Shown here piece after piece: positions 9,981 to 19,905 of a stretch of 44,717 bases of DNA. Both the position numbers and the translations under genes were made by a program. Source of the stretch: Deltaproteobacteria bacterium (GTDB taxonomy: Bacteria; Desulfobacterota; Syntrophobacteria; Syntrophobacterales; Syntrophobacteraceae); the NCBI GenBank assembly GCA_021780695.1, contig JAJXYD010000003.1:82784-127500 (forward strand), in the 5' to 3' direction. How positions within the stretch are numbered: the first letter of the stretch is position 1; each line of letters starts with the position of its first letter. The notes beneath the pieces were generated by a model that saw nothing but the letters and a program-made list of their open reading frames with translations, did no database searches and was not told the DNA's origin.

Positions 9981-11096
9981 ATGATGGATAGACGGTTGAT
10001 TGAAAATTTCGACTGGTCCATTATCTGGACCCTGTCGGCTATCGTATGCATTGGACTGGTTAGCATCTACAGCGCCGTCTATCCGCAGATTCAGGCGCGG
10101 CCGGCAAACAATCTCTTTATAAAACAGCTCATTTGGCTCGCCGTCGGCCTGGGGATTATGTGCGCCTCGCTCTTTGTCAATTACCAGAAACTAAAGTCCA
10201 TCGGTCCCTGGCTCTACGGCATTATCGTTTTTTTGCTCGCCGTCGTCTTGGCCGTCGGCAGGGATGTCCACGGTTCGAAGAGGTGGCTTGAAATCGGAGG
10301 CTTCCAGTTTCAGCCCTCCGAATTTGCTAAAATTATAATCATAATCCAGCTGGCCGGCTATTTCTCCTCCCAGGAAGTAGCCAACTTTCCAAGCATCAAA
10401 AAGCTGATATACCCCTTGCTTCTTACCATTGTCCCCGTGCTTTTGGTGCTTGCCGAGCCCGATTTGGGAAGCGCCATCGCCCTGGCCTCCACTGCCGGTT
10501 TCATGATCCTTTTTGTCGGTGTTCGCTGGAGATACATTGCCATAGTCCTTTTGGCCATAATACCGCTCCTGCTCCCTGTCTGGCAACGCGTTCTAAAACC
10601 CTATCAGAAGCAACGCGTTCTTATACTTCTTAGCCCGGACCGCGATCCTCTGGGGGCCGGCTATCACATTCGCCAGTCAAAGATCGCCATAGGCTCGGGG
10701 ATGCTCTGGGGCAAAGGTTTTCTTAAGGGTACCCAGAACAAATTGCACTTTCTGCCCGAAAAGCAGACTGACTTTATCTTCTCTGTGTGGGCCGAAGAAT
10801 GGGGATTCGTGGGGTGTGCTACCCTCATCCTCTTGTTTTGTCTTCTCATTTTTCTTATGTTGAGAATTGCGGCACGGTCTCGAGACAGGTTCGGCTCCCT
10901 GATCGCCGTTGGCGTGGGAGGGCTCATAATGTGCCAGGCTCTCATTAATATCGGCATGGTGCTGGGGTTACTGCCGGTCGTGGGCATAACTCTTCCCTTC
11001 GTTAGCTACGGAGGCTCCTCGATTATTGCTCTATGCCTTGCCGTTGGGCTGGCGGAAAATGTGAGCATGCGTCGCTATGTTTTCCAAACTCGTTAG
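9981..11096 (+). CDS. rodA: Peptidoglycan glycosyltransferase RodA (SEDS family)
   Basis: A 371-residue SEDS-family polytopic membrane protein that polymerises lipid II and partners PBP2. About ten membrane segments are visible. Family motifs include GSKRWLEIGGFQFQPSEFAK, LAEPDLGSAIAL, and near the C-terminus GLLPVVGITLPFVSYGGSS. The loop containing SKIAIGSGMLWGKGFLKGTQ and LHFLPEKQTDFIFSVWAEEW is conserved in RodA. It is the last gene of the mre cluster; a terminator-like hairpin follows at 11364-11399. Confidence 0.96.
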   Translation: MMDRRLIENFDWSIIWTLSAIVCIGLVSIYSAVYPQIQARPANNLFIKQLIWLAVGLGIMCASLFVNYQKLKSIGPWLYGIIVFLLAVVLAVGRDVHGSKRWLEIGGFQFQPSEFAKIIIIIQLAGYFSSQEVANFPSIKKLIYPLLLTIVPVLLVLAEPDLGSAIALASTAGFMILFVGVRWRYIAIVLLAIIPLLLPVWQRVLKPYQKQRVLILLSPDRDPLGAGYHIRQSKIAIGSGMLWGKGFLKGTQNKLHFLPEKQTDFIFSVWAEEWGFVGCATLILLFCLLIFLMLRIAARSRDRFGSLIAVGVGGLIMCQALINIGMVLGLLPVVGITLPFVSYGGSSIIALCLAVGLAENVSMRRYVFQTR

Positions 11097-11363
11097 AAGT
11101 GGTTGAATATTAAATGAAATGCTTGGAATCGTTTGCCGAATAATTGTGAATCTTTTTGCTTTTCGCTTGCCAAGATTGCTGACCTGTGCTACTAACCACG
11201 CCCATGCTAGAGGCCAAGTGAGAGTTTTTGAAATACCACATAAGATAGAAAAACAGGGGGAGGAGCATTCCAACCCCTTTTGGTGCGCCTTGGGAACGGT
11301 CGGCTCACAAGCCGCCGAGCCCTGTCGAGTGCGCCGGTTTGGCGAAAGGCTGCTCTGGCGCTC

Positions 11364-11399
11364 AAGGTCGGTTCCTGGCCTGGGATCGGCTTGATTTTT
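11364..11399 (+). terminator. Probable terminator after rodA
   Basis: AAGGTCGGTTCC (11364-11375) can pair with GGGATCGGCTT (11382-11392), with one bulge and several G-U pairs, and GATTTTT follows. It sits at the end of a 365-base gap (11097-11461) between rodA and the ATP synthase genes. The rest of the gap shows no gene I can support. The atp promoter probably lies within it, but no convincing boxes were seen. Confidence 0.5.
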
Positions 11400-11461
11400 G
11401 ACTTCGTGCATGCATGTCTTAAGGACATTTGATTTATCGTCTTAGCGGAGGGTGGAGTAAG

Positions 11462-11887
11462 ATGGTCGAAATCAATTACTCGCTTTTGATCCAGATGGCC
11501 AATTTCCTTGTTTTTCTTTTCCTGATGAACCTCGTGCTGTACCGCCCGATACGTCGGATTGTCGCTGAGAGGAAAAGATTTATCCAGGACAGGCAGGAAG
11601 GGATCGAAAAGATCGAAGGGCTGACGCGCGCAGGGTTAACGGATTACGATGCCAAGCTAAAGGATGCCAGGGGCTTGGGTATCAGCAGGATCCAGGAACT
11701 CAAGGCTGCCGGCTACGAGGCGGAAAAAGAACTTCTCAGGCAGTCCGCGGAAGTGACCGCCGGGAAGGTTCGCAATCTGCGGGCAAAAATTCAAAAAGAT
11801 GTTTCAGCAGCACGCAAGGATCTGAAACAGCAGGTCAAGGCCTTTTCTGGCGAACTGGCGCAGAAGATTCTCGGGAGGAAGGTTTGA
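11462..11887 (+). CDS. atpF': ATP synthase F0 subunit b'
   Basis: A 141-residue second b-type stalk subunit of F-type ATP synthase. An N-terminal membrane helix (LLIQMANFLVFLFLMNLVLY) precedes the motif YRPIRRIVAERK, then a long charged helix with the right-handed coiled-coil character of peripheral-stalk b subunits. The ATG at 11462 follows GGAGGGTGGAG; the frame extends slightly upstream, but this site decides the start. Its stop overlaps the next gene's ATG by one base (TGATG). Paired b' and b genes are usual in photosynthetic bacteria and in many Desulfobacterota. Confidence 0.92.
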   Translation: MVEINYSLLIQMANFLVFLFLMNLVLYRPIRRIVAERKRFIQDRQEGIEKIEGLTRAGLTDYDAKLKDARGLGISRIQELKAAGYEAEKELLRQSAEVTAGKVRNLRAKIQKDVSAARKDLKQQVKAFSGELAQKILGRKV

Positions 11888-12489
11888 TGCACGCGAGTCT
11901 GAAAGGAAAGATGTTGAGAACCGGTTTGGTTGCATCTGTTGCCGGGGCGGTGTTTTCCTTGACCTGGCTGACCGATGCTTTTGCTGCGGAGGCCGAGGCT
12001 GCCCCGCCCAATAACTGGTCGGATTTTATCTTGCGTACGATAGCTTTTGTTATCGTGGTTGGAGTACTCTACAAGCTGCTGAAAAAGCCCATTGTCGACT
12101 TTCTGGGTTCGCGCAGGGAAGAAATTAAGACGCTGCTCGCCGAGTTGGAGACAAAAACCGAGCAGGCCAAGGCCGAACACGAGAAAGTGCAGGCCAAACT
12201 GGCTACCCTGGAAGCCGAGACAAAGAGAATTGTCGACGAATTGATTGCGGAGGGCGAGGCCGAAAAGCAAAAGATAATCGAGGCCGCTCACCGCGAGGCT
12301 GCCTACATTCAGCAGCAGGCCGAGATCGCTATCGAGCAGGAAGTTCAGACTGCCCGCGACGGCCTCAAGGATGAAGTTGCGGAGTTGTCGGTGGCGGCGG
12401 CCGAAAGTATCATTCAAAAGAAAATTCGGGCCGAGGATCAGCAACGTCTGATTAGCGAATTCATGGCGAAGGTGATGGAGGCGAAGTGA
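11887..12489 (+). CDS. atpF: ATP synthase F0 subunit b
   Basis: A 200-residue b subunit of the ATP synthase peripheral stalk. An N-terminal hydrophobic stretch (LVASVAGAVFSLTWLTDAFA) looks like a signal or extra membrane segment. The true membrane helix follows (FILRTIAFVIVVGVLYKLL), then KKPIVDFLGSRREEIK and a long Glu/Lys/Ala-rich coiled coil. The double hydrophobic N-terminus is found in several deltaproteobacterial b subunits. It overlaps b' by one base and atpH by four (GTGA), so these genes are tightly coupled. Confidence 0.92.
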   Translation: MHASLKGKMLRTGLVASVAGAVFSLTWLTDAFAAEAEAAPPNNWSDFILRTIAFVIVVGVLYKLLKKPIVDFLGSRREEIKTLLAELETKTEQAKAEHEKVQAKLATLEAETKRIVDELIAEGEAEKQKIIEAAHREAAYIQQQAEIAIEQEVQTARDGLKDEVAELSVAAAESIIQKKIRAEDQQRLISEFMAKVMEAK

Positions 12490-13037
12490 AAAACCAGGTT
12501 ATTGCCAAGCGTTATTCAAGGGCTCTGTTCAATCTCGCCGTTGAGGCCAACGCAATTGAACAGTTTGCAACGGAGCTGGACGGCTTTATTGAGGTCCTAA
12601 AGGCTCTGCCCGATTTCGAAAACATGCTCCGCAATCCGCTCTATCCCGAAGAGGTTAAGGTCGGCCTCTTTAAGAAAGTTTCGGCGGGGATGGGCCTTAC
12701 CACTATTGTGAGCAGCTTTCTCAATCTTCTTGTCGAAAAAAAACGTATTCAACACTTACCCGAAATTGCAGACTACTATCACCGGTTGATTGACGAGCAT
12801 TCCAACATTTCCAGGGCTAAAGTCAAGGCTGCCGTAAAGCTTGACGCCGCCGAGATCGAAAAGATCGCCGGTGCGCTTGAAAAGAAGATCGGAAAAAAGA
12901 TTGTCGTCGAATTTGAGCAGGACCCCTCCCTTCTAGGCGGGGTTTTTGCGCAGATAGGCGATTTGGTTTTAGACGGGAGTGTAAAGCGTCAACTGCTTAA
13001 CTTTAAAGAATCTTTGAAGAGGGGTGCGGTAGGATAA
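12486..13037 (+). CDS. atpH: ATP synthase F1 subunit delta
   Basis: A 183-residue delta (OSCP) subunit that joins the F1 head to the peripheral stalk. It starts with GTG in a four-base overlap with atpF. The N-terminal helical bundle begins KNQVIAKRYSRALFNLA, the family hallmark. The C-terminal signature includes DPSLLGGVFAQIGDLVLDGS and VKRQLLNFKESL. Length is normal. It ends directly before the atpA start. Confidence 0.95.
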   Translation: MKNQVIAKRYSRALFNLAVEANAIEQFATELDGFIEVLKALPDFENMLRNPLYPEEVKVGLFKKVSAGMGLTTIVSSFLNLLVEKKRIQHLPEIADYYHRLIDEHSNISRAKVKAAVKLDAAEIEKIAGALEKKIGKKIVVEFEQDPSLLGGVFAQIGDLVLDGSVKRQLLNFKESLKRGAVG

Positions 13038-14555
13038 ATGGAAATCAGATCAGAAGAAATCAGCCAAATCATCAGAGAGCAGATCAAGGACTACGAGAAG
13101 AAGGTTGATCTCAGCGAGACCGGACGGGTGCTCTCCGTAGGTGATGGTATCGCGCGCGTCTACGGAGTCGAAAAATGCATGTCCATGGAATTGCTTGAGT
13201 TCCCTACGGCACAGGGTAACATCTTTGGACTTGCCCTCAACCTCGAAGAGGACAACGTCGGTGTGGCCATCATGGGCGACGATGCCGGCATCAAGGAAGG
13301 CGATGAGGTTAGGAGGACGGGCCGTATTGCTGAAGTGCCCGTTGGAGACGCCGTTCTTGGCCGCGTTATCGACTCGGTTGGTAATCCTCTCGACGGCAAG
13401 GGCCCGATCAACGCCAAGGAGTTCCAGCGCATCGAAGTTATCGCTCCCGGCGTTATCGCCAGGCAGTCGGTTAACGAGCCGATGTATACCGGACTAAAGG
13501 CCGTTGACGCCATGACGCCGGTTGGTCGCGGGCAGCGCGAACTCATCATTGGCGACCGTCAGATCGGAAAGACCGCCATCGCCGTTGACGCCATCATCAA
13601 TCAGAAAGACAGCGGCAACATCTGTATATACGTCGCGGTCGGTCAGAAAAAATCTACCGTTGCACAGGTCGTTGAAACTCTGCGTAAGCACGGCGCGATG
13701 GAATACACTGTCGTTGTCGCGGCCTGCGCCAGTGACGCAGCCGCCCTTCAGTTCGTTGCCCCCTATGCCGGAACGGCCATGGGCGAGTACTACAGGGACA
13801 AAGGCGGTCACGCCCTTATCATCTACGATGATCTTTCCAAGCAGGCTACCGCATACCGCCAGGTATCGCTTCTTCTGCGCCGCCCGCCTGCGCGTGAAGC
13901 CTACCCGGGTGATATTTTCTACAATCACTCCCGGCTGCTCGAAAGATCTGCCAAGCTCAATAAGGAGCTCGGTGGGGGCTCCCTTACGGCTCTGCCCATT
14001 ATCGAGACCCAGGCGGGCGACGTTTCCGCCTACATTCCTACAAACGTTATCTCCATTACCGATGGTCAGATTTACCTGGAGCCAAACCTGTTTTTCGCCG
14101 GCGTTCGCCCGGCCATTAACGTCGGTTTGTCTGTTTCCCGCGTCGGCGGCGCCGCCCAGACCAAGGCCATGAAGCAGGTCGCCGGTAGGCTTCGCCTCGA
14201 ACTCGCCCAGTATCGCGAACTGGAAGCTTTTGCCAAGTTCGGCAGCGACCTCGACAAATCGACCCAGGCTCAGCTAAATCGCGGTATGCGCCTTGTCGAG
14301 CTCCTAAAGCAGGCTCAGTACCAGCCCATGTCTGCTGAAAGGGAAGTAATGTCGCTCTACTCGGGCACCAGAGGTTTTCTGGATACGGTCCCGGTCGAGA
14401 AGGTCTTGCAGTACGAGCAGCAGATGCTTGCCTTCGTAGAGAAGAAACACCCGGATATCTTTGCCGAGATTAAAGAAAAGAAGGCAATCGGCGACGATCT
14501 GGATAAGAAGATGGCGGCAGCCCTTAACGAATTTGCGGGGGTATTCCAGGCCTAA
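13038..14555 (+). CDS. atpA: ATP synthase F1 subunit alpha
   Basis: A 505-residue non-catalytic alpha subunit of F1. The N-terminal beta-barrel is followed by the nucleotide-binding domain with Walker [10 protein letters not shown] near residue 170. Further landmarks are [20 protein letters not shown] and [17 protein letters not shown], where the Arg of the SVSRVG motif contributes to the catalytic site on beta. It follows atpH with no gap apart from AGGATAA acting as ribosome-binding site. Length and domains are complete. Confidence 0.98.
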   Translation: MEIRSEEISQIIREQIKDYEKKVDLSETGRVLSVGDGIARVYGVEKCMSMELLEFPTAQGNIFGLALNLEEDNVGVAIMGDDAGIKEGDEVRRTGRIAEVPVGDAVLGRVIDSVGNPLDGKGPINAKEFQRIEVIAPGVIARQSVNEPMYTGLKAVDAMTPVGRGQRELIIGDRQIGKTAIAVDAIINQKDSGNICIYVAVGQKKSTVAQVVETLRKHGAMEYTVVVAACASDAAALQFVAPYAGTAMGEYYRDKGGHALIIYDDLSKQATAYRQVSLLLRRPPAREAYPGDIFYNHSRLLERSAKLNKELGGGSLTALPIIETQAGDVSAYIPTNVISITDGQIYLEPNLFFAGVRPAINVGLSVSRVGGAAQTKAMKQVAGRLRLELAQYRELEAFAKFGSDLDKSTQAQLNRGMRLVELLKQAQYQPMSAEREVMSLYSGTRGFLDTVPVEKVLQYEQQMLAFVEKKHPDIFAEIKEKKAIGDDLDKKMAAALNEFAGVFQA

Positions 14556-14584
14556 GAGGTCGGGAGTAAATCAGAGGACAGAAT

Positions 14585-15457
14585 ATGGCTACTCTAAGAG
14601 ATGTAAAGAGGAAGATCGAAGCTGTCAAGAAGACCTCGCAGATTACGAAGGCTATGAATATGGTCGCCGCGGCCAAATTGCGCGGCGCCCAGCAGAATAT
14701 GGAAAAATTCCATCCCTATGCGTCCAAGTTTAGAGAATTTATTGGTCGGCTTGCCGCGGGGGTGGAGGATACCAGCGCATACACGTTGCTCACGCCCAAA
14801 GAGGAAGTGAAAACGGTTGATCTTCTGCTTGTCACCGCCGACCGGGGTCTTTGCGGCAGTTTTAACACCAACCTTCTGGTTGCGGCTGAAAGGTTTATCA
14901 GGGCCAAAAAAGCTGAAGGCATCGAGGTTAACCTCATCAACGCCGGAAGAAAGGCCCGTGATTATTTCAGACGCCGTCCTGTAAAGGTTCGTGACAACTA
15001 TTCCGGATTGCTCAATAAGGTTGTCTACGAGGATGCCCGTCGCATCGGAACCACGCTGATCGAATTGTTTGAAACCGGCGGGGCCGATGAGGTCTACATT
15101 CTCTACAGCCATTTCATCAATATAGTCAAACAGCAGCCCTCGCTTGTGAGGCTTCTGCCCATCGTTCCCGCGGCGCAGGAAGATGGGGAAAAGTCCTTTG
15201 AGTACCTCTTTGAGCCTTCTCATGAGGCGCTCCTGACCGATCTGCTGCCTAACTATATTTATGTTCAGGTTCTCGAGAGTTTGTACCAGGTTTCGGTTGG
15301 CGAGCATGCCGCCCGGATGGCTGCAATGGAGAACGCGACTAATAACTGCAAGGAATTGGTAAAGACCCTGACCCTTACCTACAACAAGGCCAGGCAGGCG
15401 GGTATTACCAAGGAACTCATGGATATAGTTGGCGGCGCTGAGGCCCTTAAGAAATAA
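14585..15457 (+). CDS. atpG: ATP synthase F1 subunit gamma
   Basis: A 290-residue central-stalk subunit of F1. The N-terminal helix contains RDVKRKIEAVKKTSQITKAM, and the C-terminal helix contains MAAMENATNNCKELVKTLTL with NKARQAGITKELMDIVGGA; these two form the coiled-coil rotor shaft. The central Rossmann-like domain includes TADRGLCGSFN. It lies between atpA and atpD as expected. Confidence 0.97.
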   Translation: MATLRDVKRKIEAVKKTSQITKAMNMVAAAKLRGAQQNMEKFHPYASKFREFIGRLAAGVEDTSAYTLLTPKEEVKTVDLLLVTADRGLCGSFNTNLLVAAERFIRAKKAEGIEVNLINAGRKARDYFRRRPVKVRDNYSGLLNKVVYEDARRIGTTLIELFETGGADEVYILYSHFINIVKQQPSLVRLLPIVPAAQEDGEKSFEYLFEPSHEALLTDLLPNYIYVQVLESLYQVSVGEHAARMAAMENATNNCKELVKTLTLTYNKARQAGITKELMDIVGGAEALKK

Positions 15458-15472
15458 GATCAAGGAGGATAA

Positions 15473-16891
<1,419 letters not shown>

Positions 16892-16935
16892 GATGCATGG
16901 ACCGGGTAGATTTGGCTGCCCAAAACCTGGTCTTA

Positions 16936-16955
16936 TAAGGGACTTTGGTCCCTTA
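16936..16955 (+). promoter_or_regulatory. Hairpin in the atpD-atpC gap
   Basis: TAAGGGAC (16936-16943) and GTCCCTTA (16948-16955) form a perfect 8-bp stem with a TTTG loop, with no T run after it. It lies in the only long gap of the operon and may be a processing or stability element that adjusts epsilon relative to beta. Confidence 0.45.
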
Positions 16956-17028
16956 AGCCCGGTCGATGTGTGATGATGGAATTCTTTCCAGGCAATTAGT
17001 TAGCCTGACATAAGAAGATGGTGAGAGT

Positions 17029-17433
17029 ATGGCCGATAAAATTTTCCTGGAGATCGTTACGCCCGAGAAAAAGGTTTTGAGCGAAACGGTTGATATTGTT
17101 GTTGCGCCTGGAGAGATGGGGGAATTCGGCGTTCTTCCCGGCCACATTCCCTTTCTTTGCAAGCTCAAGGTCGGCGAATTGCGGTATCGGCAGGGCGGCG
17201 CGTTGCAGCATGTGGCTGTAATGGGTGGCTATGCCGAGGTCTTGAATAATCAGGTTACCATCCTTGCAACTGCCGCCGAGGCGGCCGGTGATATCGACCT
17301 TGTGCGAGCTAAGGCCGCACGGGAAAGAGCCGAGAGGCGCATTGCCGAGAGCAAGGACAAATTGGAGTTCGCTCGTGCCCAGGCTGCCTTGCAAAGGGCG
17401 ATGGCGCGGCTTAGGACAGCCGAAAACAAATAA
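17029..17433 (+). CDS. atpC: ATP synthase F1 subunit epsilon
   Basis: A 134-residue epsilon subunit, a rotor protein that can inhibit ATP hydrolysis. The N-terminal beta sandwich contains LEIVTPEKKVLSETVD, then GEFGVLPGHIPFLCKLKVGE. The C-terminal helical hairpin is Ala/Arg/Glu-rich (AARERAERRIAES to ALQRAMARLRTAE). It is the last gene of the operon and is followed within 22 bases by a strong intrinsic terminator. Confidence 0.95.
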   Translation: MADKIFLEIVTPEKKVLSETVDIVVAPGEMGEFGVLPGHIPFLCKLKVGELRYRQGGALQHVAVMGGYAEVLNNQVTILATAAEAAGDIDLVRAKAARERAERRIAESKDKLEFARAQAALQRAMARLRTAENK

Positions 17434-17454
17434 GGTCGTCTTAATAGGAATAGG

Positions 17455-17486
17455 GGGCCCTTCCGGTGCGAAGGGCCCTCTTCTTT
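17455..17486 (+). terminator. Intrinsic terminator of the atp operon
   Basis: A perfect 9-bp stem, GGGCCCTTC (17455-17463) with GAAGGGCCC (17470-17478), has a six-base loop and is followed by TCTTCTTTGTTGTT. It lies right after atpC. Confidence 0.9.
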
Positions 17487-17571
17487 GTTGTTCTTTATTC
17501 CCCTTCCGGTTCCCGCTCGCTTCTTCGCACGATCTGCTGCCTGCAACGCGATCAACTTCCAATAATCCAAC

Positions 17572-17599
17572 TTGACTATTTTGTTGCTTTCTATATAAA
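17572..17599 (+). promoter_or_regulatory. Sigma-70-type promoter
   Basis: TTGACT (17572-17577), a 16-base spacer and TATAAA (17594-17599) in an A/T-rich setting. It is downstream of the atp terminator and drives transcription rightwards into the structured region at 17641-17710, and perhaps on to the 6S RNA and rny. Confidence 0.55.
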
Positions 17600-17640
17600 A
17601 TACAAACTGAGAGAGGATATGGAATCTATCCCTGATGCTT

Positions 17641-17710
17641 GCCGGCTTTTTTTTGAAGGGCCGCCAAAAGGGGTTATAGCTACTGTTCTATATTAAGCCC
17701 TTCGGCCGGC
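17641..17710 (+). other. Structured leader-like element
   Basis: GCCGGC (17641-17646) and GAAGGGC (17655-17661) face GCCCTTC (17697-17703) and GCCGGC (17705-17710), forming a two-part stem around a loop of about 35 bases. It lies about 35 bases downstream of a good promoter start. A 25-codon frame from 17620 runs through it but the ATG lacks a well-spaced ribosome-binding site. Function unknown. Confidence 0.4.
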
Positions 17711-17730
17711 GTCTTAGGGGAGAGAAGTGC

Positions 17731-17844
17731 TTGGATGCTCTGAAGGGTGAAATGGTGAGATCGGCTACACCGGTCAATATTACCGAATTATTCGGCGGAA
17801 AACGTTGCTTTTTAAATCCGGTTCGCTGTGAGCCGTTCCATTGA
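17731..17844 (+). CDS. Possible 37-residue peptide or gene remnant
   Basis: A TTG-started frame of 37 codons preceded by AGGGGAGAGA at suitable spacing. The peptide contains TPVNITELFGGKRCF. The stretch NITELFG resembles the N-terminal region of type III glutamine synthetases by eye, but the resemblance stops there, so this could be a decayed fragment or chance. It ends just before the 6S RNA promoter. No firm function can be given. Confidence 0.2.
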   Translation: MDALKGEMVRSATPVNITELFGGKRCFLNPVRCEPFH

Positions 17845-17851
17845 TCGGCCT

Positions 17852-17880
17852 TTGAGGGACCGAAAGAATAAATCGTTAAT
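17852..17880 (+). promoter_or_regulatory. Probable 6S RNA promoter
   Basis: TTGAGG (17852-17857), a 17-base spacer and GTTAAT (17875-17880). The predicted start near 17887 falls two bases before the closing stem of the 6S RNA, which supports both calls. Confidence 0.55.
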
Positions 17881-17886
17881 GTTCGG

Positions 17887-18070
17887 TTTGCCCCTGCTGT
17901 GTTTGTGATTGGCAGAATGTTTCTGAGCCAACATAAACTGAACGGGTGCTCTGCCTGGCTCCGGTGTGCAGGACAGCCTCGGCTGGAAGCCTGAAGGAGT
18001 CATAGGGCGCCCACCTGAACCTTAAGGTTCAAGACCACCTGCCAACACGGCATAATGCGGGGGCAATGCC
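17887..18070 (+). ncRNA. ssrS: 6S RNA
   Basis: 6S RNA binds sigma-70 RNA polymerase and mimics an open promoter. The ends pair as TGCCCCTGC (17889-17897) with GCGGGGGCA (18057-18065), extended by TGTGT with ACAC. The 3' half matches the conserved 6S layout: GGAAGCCTGAAGGAGT, then the CACCTGAACC/GGTTCAAG element at about 18012-18032, then CACCTGCC. The whole element is about 180 bases, the usual size. It lies upstream of rny. The call rests on these landmarks; a covariance-model search would settle it. Confidence 0.8.
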
Positions 18071-18307
18071 TATCTTATCCTTTCCTCCGTTCTTCCCGAC
18101 TCTTGTGGGCGGCCTGGTGACGGTCTAGGGTCCCCTTGGCCTCTTCCTGGTTTATTCTCTCTAGTTTTTTGTCTTTAACTGACGTCTCCGGAAATAATTG
18201 GGGAAAGTTGTCAATGGCCCAATATCGTGCGGCCGTTTTTCCCATTGTCCAGGTTACGTTGCGGGGCGCCTCCCGGGGTTCTTAATATCTGAAAGGACAT
18301 GGAATTA
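18071..18307 (+). other. Region between 6S RNA and rny
   Basis: About 235 bases with no gene. I found no clear terminator for the 6S RNA and no clear rny promoter. GAAAGGA at 18291-18297 is the rny ribosome-binding site. Confidence 0.5.
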
Positions 18308-19870
18308 ATGAGTTATATCTTCATGACTTTTGCTTTTTTTGTCACACTCTTGGCAGGTGGGGTCGCGGGCTATTTTGCCAGATATCTTTGGATGGAAAAG
18401 AAACGCCGGGAGTTCGAAAGCGACGCTAAAAATTTGCTGGCTGATGCAAAAAAAGAAGCTGAAACGATAAAAAAGGAGGCCATCCTTCAGGCCAAAGACA
18501 ATGTTTTGCAAATGAAGCTTGAATTCGAAAGAGAATCCAAGGACTCCAGAAAAGAATTTCAAAACCTGGAGAAACGGATTTTGCAGAAGGAAGAAAATCT
18601 GGACCGTAAATCGGAGAGTTTAGATCGAAAGGAATCGGCCCTTTCAAAGCGTGAAAAGCAGATGGCTCAGCAGGAAAGGGATTTTCTTGGCCGTGAAAAG
18701 GAATTGGATGCGATCCTGAAAGAGGAAAGAGCCAAGCTTGAGAATATTTCGGGAATGTCTGCCCAGGAAGCCAAGGAGATGCTCCTTGAGTCCATGCAAA
18801 ATGAAGCCCGCCATGACGCCGCGCTGCTTATAAAAAAGATTGAAACCGAAGCCAGGGAAATTGGCGACAGGAAGGCTAAAGACATAATATCTTTGGCCGT
18901 GCAAAGATATTCGGGCGATTACGTTGCCGAAAAAACCGTCTCGGTTGTCAACCTGCCCAATGAAGAGATGAAAGGTCGCATTATCGGTAGGGAGGGCAGA
19001 AACATTCGCGCCATTGAAGCCTCCACCGGAGTCGATCTCATAATCGACGATACCCCTGAAGCAGTAATACTTTCCGGATTTAATCCGGTTCGTCGTGAAG
19101 TTGCCAGAATTTCTCTCGAAAGACTAATTTCCGATGGTAGAATTCATCCGGCCAGAATTGAGGAAATTGTCGAAAAAGTTACCGCCGAGATCGATACCTC
19201 CATTAGGGAAGCCGGCGAGCAGGCCGCCTTTGACGTTGGTGTTCACGGCATTAATCCCGAACTTATAAAGCTCATCGGAAAGCTTAAATTTCGCACCAGC
19301 TATGCGCAAAATGTCTTGCAGCATTCGCGGGAAGTTGCCTTTTTATGCGGTATTATGGCTGCCGAGCTCGGTTTAAATGAAAAACAGGCGCGCAGGGCCG
19401 GGCTTCTTCACGATATCGGCAAGGCCGTAGACCATGAAATGGAGGGACCGCACGCCGCAATTGGAGCCGATCTGGCCAGAAGGTATGGTGAGAGTCAGGC
19501 AATAGTCCATGCAATTGCGGCTCACCACGAAGATATTCCCGCCGAGGACGTGGTGGCCACTCTGGTGCAGGCCGCCGACGCATTATCGGGGGCAAGACCC
19601 GGTGCGCGTAAGGAGCTTCTGGAAACCTATGTTCGGCGCCTTGAAGATCTTGAAAAAATTGCAGGCTCCTTTAACGGTATCAGTAAAGCCTATGCCATCC
19701 AGGCCGGCAGGGAGATAAGAATAACCGTTGAGAGCGGTTTGGTGGCCGATGCCGATGTCGTGCTTCTTAGCCGCGATATAGCCAAAAAAATCGAGAGTGA
19801 GCTCACCTATCCTGGCCAGATCAAGGTTACCGTAATCAGGGAAACCAGGGCGGTTGACTACGCAAAATAA
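18308..19870 (+). CDS. rny: Ribonuclease Y
   Basis: A 520-residue membrane-anchored endoribonuclease that starts decay of many mRNAs. An N-terminal membrane helix ([20 protein letters not shown]) is followed by a long Lys/Glu-rich coiled coil to about residue 195. A KH domain follows, with the GxxG loop in [15 protein letters not shown]. The HD domain contains [13 protein letters not shown] and later AAHHEDIP. The catalytic HD pair is intact. An ATG at 18299 lies too close to GAAAGGA, so the ATG at 18308 with ten-base spacing is preferred. The next gene, tyrS, begins 35 bases after its stop. Confidence 0.96.
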   Translation: MSYIFMTFAFFVTLLAGGVAGYFARYLWMEKKRREFESDAKNLLADAKKEAETIKKEAILQAKDNVLQMKLEFERESKDSRKEFQNLEKRILQKEENLDRKSESLDRKESALSKREKQMAQQERDFLGREKELDAILKEERAKLENISGMSAQEAKEMLLESMQNEARHDAALLIKKIETEAREIGDRKAKDIISLAVQRYSGDYVAEKTVSVVNLPNEEMKGRIIGREGRNIRAIEASTGVDLIIDDTPEAVILSGFNPVRREVARISLERLISDGRIHPARIEEIVEKVTAEIDTSIREAGEQAAFDVGVHGINPELIKLIGKLKFRTSYAQNVLQHSREVAFLCGIMAAELGLNEKQARRAGLLHDIGKAVDHEMEGPHAAIGADLARRYGESQAIVHAIAAHHEDIPAEDVVATLVQAADALSGARPGARKELLETYVRRLEDLEKIAGSFNGISKAYAIQAGREIRITVESGLVADADVVLLSRDIAKKIESELTYPGQIKVTVIRETRAVDYAK

Positions 19871-19905
19871 TTTTTCACATTTTTGATGATTGCGGGAATA
19901 TCCAA

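Noticed and set aside
11119..11394. 91-residue plus-strand frame before the atp operon
   Set aside because: It reads through the terminator-like hairpin and has no family features.
17466..17696. 76-residue plus-strand frame after atpC
   Set aside because: It begins inside the atp terminator and its start precedes the only promoter seen; only a 25-codon tail could be transcribed from it.
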